33,601 bases of DNA, taken from contig CAXBQO010000002.1 in NCBI GenBank assembly GCA_963977945.1, positions 1 through 33,601 of the forward strand, given 5' to 3'. Within the stretch, counting starts at the first letter, position 1; every line of letters begins with the position of its first letter. Below, in pieces: positions 30,395 through 33,601 of this stretch. Under the pieces are notes generated by a model. The model was not told the origin of the DNA. It worked only from the letters and a program-made list of their open reading frames with translations, and did no database searches. Both the position numbers and the translations under genes were made by a program. This stretch comes from CALMJB01 sp963977945 (GTDB lineage Bacteria > Actinomycetota > Actinomycetes > Nanopelagicales > Nanopelagicaceae).

Positions 30395-30862
30395 ATGAGC
30401 GATACCGAGACAGCTGAATTAACCTCCTACACCTCCAGCACTCCATCAGCGGCAACAAATCGCGCCGCGATTAAAGCGCCTGGCCGTGGCGTAGGTCGTC
30501 GTAAAGAGGCGGTTGCTCGCGTTCGACTAGTTCCAGGTAGTGGTCGTTGGGTTGTTAACGGTAAAGAACTTGGCGTTTACTTTCCAAATAAAGTGCATCA
30601 ACAATTAATTTCTGAACCATTCCGCGCAGTTGGTGCTGACAATGCATACGATGTTTTCGCCCGCATTGCTGGTGGCGGAATCTCCGGCCAAGCTGGTGCA
30701 TTACGTCTTGGAATTGCCAGAGCATTAAATGCAATTGATCTTGAAGCAAATCGTCCATCATTGAAAAAGGCAGGATTCTTAACTCGCGATGCTCGAGTGA
30801 TTGAACGTAAGAAGTACGGATTAAAGAAAGCACGCAAACGCTCGCAATATAGCAAGCGTTAA
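30395..30862 (+). CDS. rpsI: 30S ribosomal protein S9
   Basis: 30S head protein whose C-terminal tail contacts P-site tRNA. It has 155 residues, with an N-terminal Ser/Thr/Ala-rich extension of about 30 residues before GRRKEAVARVRLVPGSGRW, as in other Actinobacteria. GGGISGQAGALRLGIARAL and the tail QYSKR are conserved. The codons for that tail and the stop form the stem of a terminator. It pairs with rplM in an operon behind the rplM promoter. Confidence 0.97.
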   Translation: MSDTETAELTSYTSSTPSAATNRAAIKAPGRGVGRRKEAVARVRLVPGSGRWVVNGKELGVYFPNKVHQQLISEPFRAVGADNAYDVFARIAGGGISGQAGALRLGIARALNAIDLEANRPSLKKAGFLTRDARVIERKKYGLKKARKRSQYSKR

Positions 30863-30867
30863 TTTTT
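30837..30867 (+). terminator. rpsI terminator formed by its own last codons
   Basis: AACGCTCGC (30837-30845) pairs with GCAAGCGTT (30852-30860), with one C/A mismatch and a 6-nt loop. It is followed by AA and five T (30863-30867). The stem encodes the S9 tail, and the first base of the stop codon closes it. It should end the rplM-rpsI transcript. Confidence 0.75.
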
Positions 30868-30868
30868 C

Positions 30869-30899
30869 TATAGATTTTTTCTTCAGAAATTTGTTCTGA
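30869..30899 (+). promoter_or_regulatory. Possible glmM -10 box and start-proximal hairpin
   Basis: TATAGAT (30869-30875) could be a -10 box with no visible -35. TCAGAA (30883-30888) pairs perfectly with TTCTGA (30894-30899), loop ATTTG, ending 2 nt before the glmM ATG. If transcription starts at about 30882, the hairpin is the 5' end of the mRNA. There is no SD. Confidence 0.35.
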
Positions 30900-30901
30900 T
30901 A

Positions 30902-32242
30902 ATGGCGCTCTTTGGCACCGATGGTGTTAGAGGGATAGCAAAGCAACAATTAACTAGTCAATTAATTTTTAATTTATCAATTGCCGCTGCAAAAGTATTA
31001 ACTAAAGGCACAAATTCAAAACCAGTTGTCTTGATTGGAAATGACTCGCGCGAATCAGCTGAATATCTGGAACGAGCGGTGGTTGCCGGACTTGAAAAAT
31101 TTGGCGCCGAAGTTCACTTAGCCGGCGTGATACCAACTCCAGCGGTTGCATATTTAGTAAGGAAGAGAAATTATGACTTTGGCGTGATGATTTCCGCCTC
31201 TCACAATCTGGTGCCAGACAACGGAATTAAATTCTTTGCTCAAGGTGGCGAAAAACTTTCAGATCAAATAGAAAATGAGATTGAAAAACTTTTATTAAAT
31301 GAGCCAATCAATGATGCAGATTTACAGCAAATCAATCTAAAAAAATATCTAGACTCTTCTTGCGCCAGTGAATATTTAAGTTTTCTGCGCACCAGCGTAA
31401 ATGAAAATTTAAAGGGTTTAAAAGTAGTGGTGGATTGCGCTAATGGCGCGGCATCTTTAATTGCACCGAAAGCTTATGAAAGCGCTGGTGCTACGGTAAT
31501 TGCGATTTCAAATCAACCAGATGGATTTAATATAAACAAAAACTGTGGCTCTACCCATTTAGAAAACTTAATTGCGAAAGTGCGGGAAACCGCAGCAGAT
31601 ATTGGAATTGCCCACGATGGTGATGCCGATCGTTGTTTGTTGATTGATCACACTGGGGATTTAGTAGATGGTGATCAAATCCTTGCCATGTTGGCAATCG
31701 CGATGAAAACTAGTCAAAAACTTTCTAAAAATAAAGTAGTAGCCACAGTTATGAGCAATCAAGGATTTTTAGATGCAATGCATAAACATTCAATTGAAGT
31801 TGTTAAAACATCAGTTGGTGATCGGTATGTACTTGAACAGATGCAGCAGGAAAAACTTTCAATCGGAGGCGAACAATCTGGCCACATTGTTATAAGTGAG
31901 TATGCGACAACCGGTGATGGCATTCTTACTGCACTTCAAGTTTTACAACAGATGGCTAATAAAAAAACAAGTTTAAAAAATCTGGCAAGTGTTGTAGTGA
32001 AGTATCCTCAAGTGCTGTTAAATGTAAAAAATGTAGATAAATCAAAACTAACTAATAATCAAAGAATTAATTCAGAGATTTCTAATCAACAACAAAGAAT
32101 AAAAGGTGAAGGTCAGATCTTGGTTCGTGCATCTGGTACCGAGAATTTAATTCGAATTATGGTTGAAGCAAAGACGCTAGATTTAGCCAATCAAATCGCA
32201 AATGAGATTTCTAAAGTAGTAACATCTGAACTCGGAGGTTAA
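30902..32242 (+). CDS. glmM: Phosphoglucosamine mutase
   Basis: Converts glucosamine-6-phosphate to glucosamine-1-phosphate for UDP-GlcNAc and peptidoglycan synthesis. It has 446 residues, normal length. Start MALFGTDGVRGIA; phosphoserine loop with S100 in ISASHN (98-102); metal loop DGDADR (239-244); sugar-binding GEQSGH (323-328); phosphate-binding RASGTEN near the C-terminus. The residue after ASHN is Leu (ASHNLVPDNG), where the family normally has Pro. It lies 39 nt after rpsI beyond a terminator, has no SD, and is 2 nt from glmS, the preceding pathway enzyme. Confidence 0.97.
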   Translation: MALFGTDGVRGIAKQQLTSQLIFNLSIAAAKVLTKGTNSKPVVLIGNDSRESAEYLERAVVAGLEKFGAEVHLAGVIPTPAVAYLVRKRNYDFGVMISASHNLVPDNGIKFFAQGGEKLSDQIENEIEKLLLNEPINDADLQQINLKKYLDSSCASEYLSFLRTSVNENLKGLKVVVDCANGAASLIAPKAYESAGATVIAISNQPDGFNINKNCGSTHLENLIAKVRETAADIGIAHDGDADRCLLIDHTGDLVDGDQILAMLAIAMKTSQKLSKNKVVATVMSNQGFLDAMHKHSIEVVKTSVGDRYVLEQMQQEKLSIGGEQSGHIVISEYATTGDGILTALQVLQQMANKKTSLKNLASVVVKYPQVLLNVKNVDKSKLTNNQRINSEISNQQQRIKGEGQILVRASGTENLIRIMVEAKTLDLANQIANEISKVVTSELGG

Positions 32243-32244
32243 TT

Positions 32245-33601
32245 ATGTGCGGCATCGTCGGCTACACCGGCAAGACCACAGCAATTACTCCAATTATTGA
32301 GGGCTTAAAACGTTTGGAATATCGCGGCTACGACTCAGCCGGTATCGCAATTCCAAATAAAAAAGGCGAACCACTTTTTGTGGAAAAACGTGCCGGCAAA
32401 CTTTCAAATCTTTCCGCAGCATTAAGCAATGTGCCAACCACAACTTCTGGAATTGGCCACACTAGATGGGCAACTCACGGTGGTCCAACAGATTTAAATG
32501 CACATCCACATACAGATGAGAGTGGAAAATTAGCGGTAATTCATAATGGAATTATTGAGAATTATTTAGAAATACGAGATCGTCTAGAGCGCGCCGGAAT
32601 AAAACATAAATCTGAGACCGATACCGAATCGGTAGCGCTGCTTCTCGGAGATATATATAAAAGGAATGGTCAAGATTTACTCGGCGCAATGCGAGAGGTA
32701 TGCAAAGAGTTGCGTGGCTCGTTCACTTTGTTAGCTCTTCATTCAGATCAACCAGAATTAATAGTCGGAGCAAGGCGAAACTCCCCTTTAGTAGTTGGAG
32801 TAGGTAAAGGTGAAAACTTTCTTGCATCAGATGTGTCTGCCTTCATCGCGCAAACTAAAACCGCACTAGAACTAGGACAAGATCAAATTGTTGCAATTTG
32901 GCCAGATCGAGTTGAAGTATCAGATCTAGATGGAAAATCGGTGAAACCAAAACAATTTGAAATTTCATGGGATGCCAAAGCGGCCGAACGCGGTGGCTTT
33001 AGTCATTTCATGCTCAAGGAAATATATGAACAACCAAAAGCTATTGCCGATACATTGTTAACTCGCGCTGATGGATTGAAATTAGATCTGAATTTATCGG
33101 CAATAAAAAAGATAGTTTTTATTGCTTGCGGCACCGCTTATCATGCTGGCTTAGTTGGTAAGTACGCTGTTGAACAATGGGCCGGGATTCCAGTTGACGT
33201 CGAACTTGCCTCCGAATATCGATATCGCGAACCAAGACTTGATAGCGAAACTTTGGTAGTTCCAATTTCTCAATCTGGAGAAACCATGGATACTTTAATG
33301 GCGATGCGTTACGCCAAATCAAATGGCGCAAAAGTTTTAGCAATATGTAATACCAATGGCAGCACTATTCCCCGAGAATCTGATGCCGTTATTTACACCG
33401 TTGCTGGGCCAGAGATTGCAGTTGCCTCTACTAAAGCTTTTGTTACGCAGTTAATTGCAATTTATTTACTCGGATTACATTTTGCGAAATTAACTAAAAA
33501 AGGAATCAACCAAAACGAAATAAATCAGGTATTAAGTGAGCTAAATCAACTGCCGGCAAAAGTTGAACAAGTATTAGAAACTGTTGAACCTTTGCGGACA
33601 T
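32245..33601 (+). CDS. glmS: Glutamine-fructose-6-phosphate aminotransferase, 3'-truncated
   Basis: Makes glucosamine-6-phosphate from fructose-6-phosphate and glutamine, the first step toward UDP-GlcNAc. The reading frame is open from the ATG at 32245 to the window end: 452 codons of about 610 expected. C2 (MCGIVGYTG) is the glutaminase nucleophile; further glutaminase motifs are RLEYRGYDSAGIA, GHTRWATHGGP and HNGIIEN. The first sugar-isomerase (SIS) domain shows ACGTAYHAG, SQSGETMDTL and ASTKAF. GGAGG SD overlaps the end of glmM. No glmS ribozyme is possible in the 2-nt gap. The C-terminal SIS domain lies outside the window. Confidence 0.97.
   Translation, partial: MCGIVGYTGKTTAITPIIEGLKRLEYRGYDSAGIAIPNKKGEPLFVEKRAGKLSNLSAALSNVPTTTSGIGHTRWATHGGPTDLNAHPHTDESGKLAVIHNGIIENYLEIRDRLERAGIKHKSETDTESVALLLGDIYKRNGQDLLGAMREVCKELRGSFTLLALHSDQPELIVGARRNSPLVVGVGKGENFLASDVSAFIAQTKTALELGQDQIVAIWPDRVEVSDLDGKSVKPKQFEISWDAKAAERGGFSHFMLKEIYEQPKAIADTLLTRADGLKLDLNLSAIKKIVFIACGTAYHAGLVGKYAVEQWAGIPVDVELASEYRYREPRLDSETLVVPISQSGETMDTLMAMRYAKSNGAKVLAICNTNGSTIPRESDAVIYTVAGPEIAVASTKAFVTQLIAIYLLGLHFAKLTKKGINQNEINQVLSELNQLPAKVEQVLETVEPLRT

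Noticed and set aside
32243..32244. glmS ribozyme
   Set aside because: The glmM-glmS gap is 2 nt, leaving no room for the ribozyme.

Overview
This 33.6 kb window is an almost purely housekeeping segment of an actinobacterial chromosome: RNA polymerase genes, the str, S10, spc and alpha ribosomal-protein operons fused end to end, then truA, an ABC-F ATPase, rplM-rpsI and the start of glmM-glmS. The order rpoB-rpoC, rpsL-rpsG-fusA-tuf, rpsJ to rplQ, truA, rplM-rpsI, together with the Lys/Ala-rich tail on L22, the zinc-type 61-residue S14 and the N-terminal extensions on S5 and S9, points to Actinobacteria. The AT-rich base composition, very short spacers and many 1-nt gene overlaps suggest a streamlined low-GC lineage such as freshwater Nanopelagicales (acI). 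That placement is inference and was not tested by any search.

Layout. 1-5939: 3' part of rpoB and complete rpoC. 5967-6001: a strong convergent terminator. 5992-6633 (minus strand): a hemolysin III/PAQR-like membrane protein, the only gene on the reverse strand. 6680-6925: a terminator-like hairpin, the rpsL promoter and a long leader. 6926-27408: 35 co-directional genes (rpsL to rplQ, including secY, adk, map, infA, rpmJ and rpoA) in which I found no hairpin plus U-tract, so they may form one transcription unit of about 20.7 kb with internal processing or attenuation structures. 27421-29862: truA and an ABC-F protein. 29874-30867: a promoter, nearly leaderless rplM, rpsI and a terminator. 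30902-33601: glmM and a 3'-truncated glmS, which together supply UDP-GlcNAc precursors.

The genes work together as the translation and transcription core (24 S/L protein genes of the S10-spc-alpha series plus S12, S7, L13, S9, EF-G, EF-Tu, IF1, and the alpha, beta and beta' polymerase subunits), with co-transcribed accessory functions: protein export (SecY), N-terminal Met removal (Map), nucleotide balance (Adk), tRNA pseudouridylation (TruA) and ribosome-associated ATPase activity (ABC-F). I see no mobile element, CRISPR array, tRNA, rRNA or phage signal, and no novel protein system.

The interesting content is non-coding. Signals are repeatedly packed into gene edges: terminators that contain a start or stop codon (hlyIII, truA, rpsI), perfect inverted repeats across or beside stop codons (tuf-rpsJ, rplO-secY), a multi-hairpin leader before rpsM, a nearly leaderless rplM promoter, and short tandem duplications grown out of gene 3' ends (rpoC, tuf, rplE, rpsN, rpmJ).
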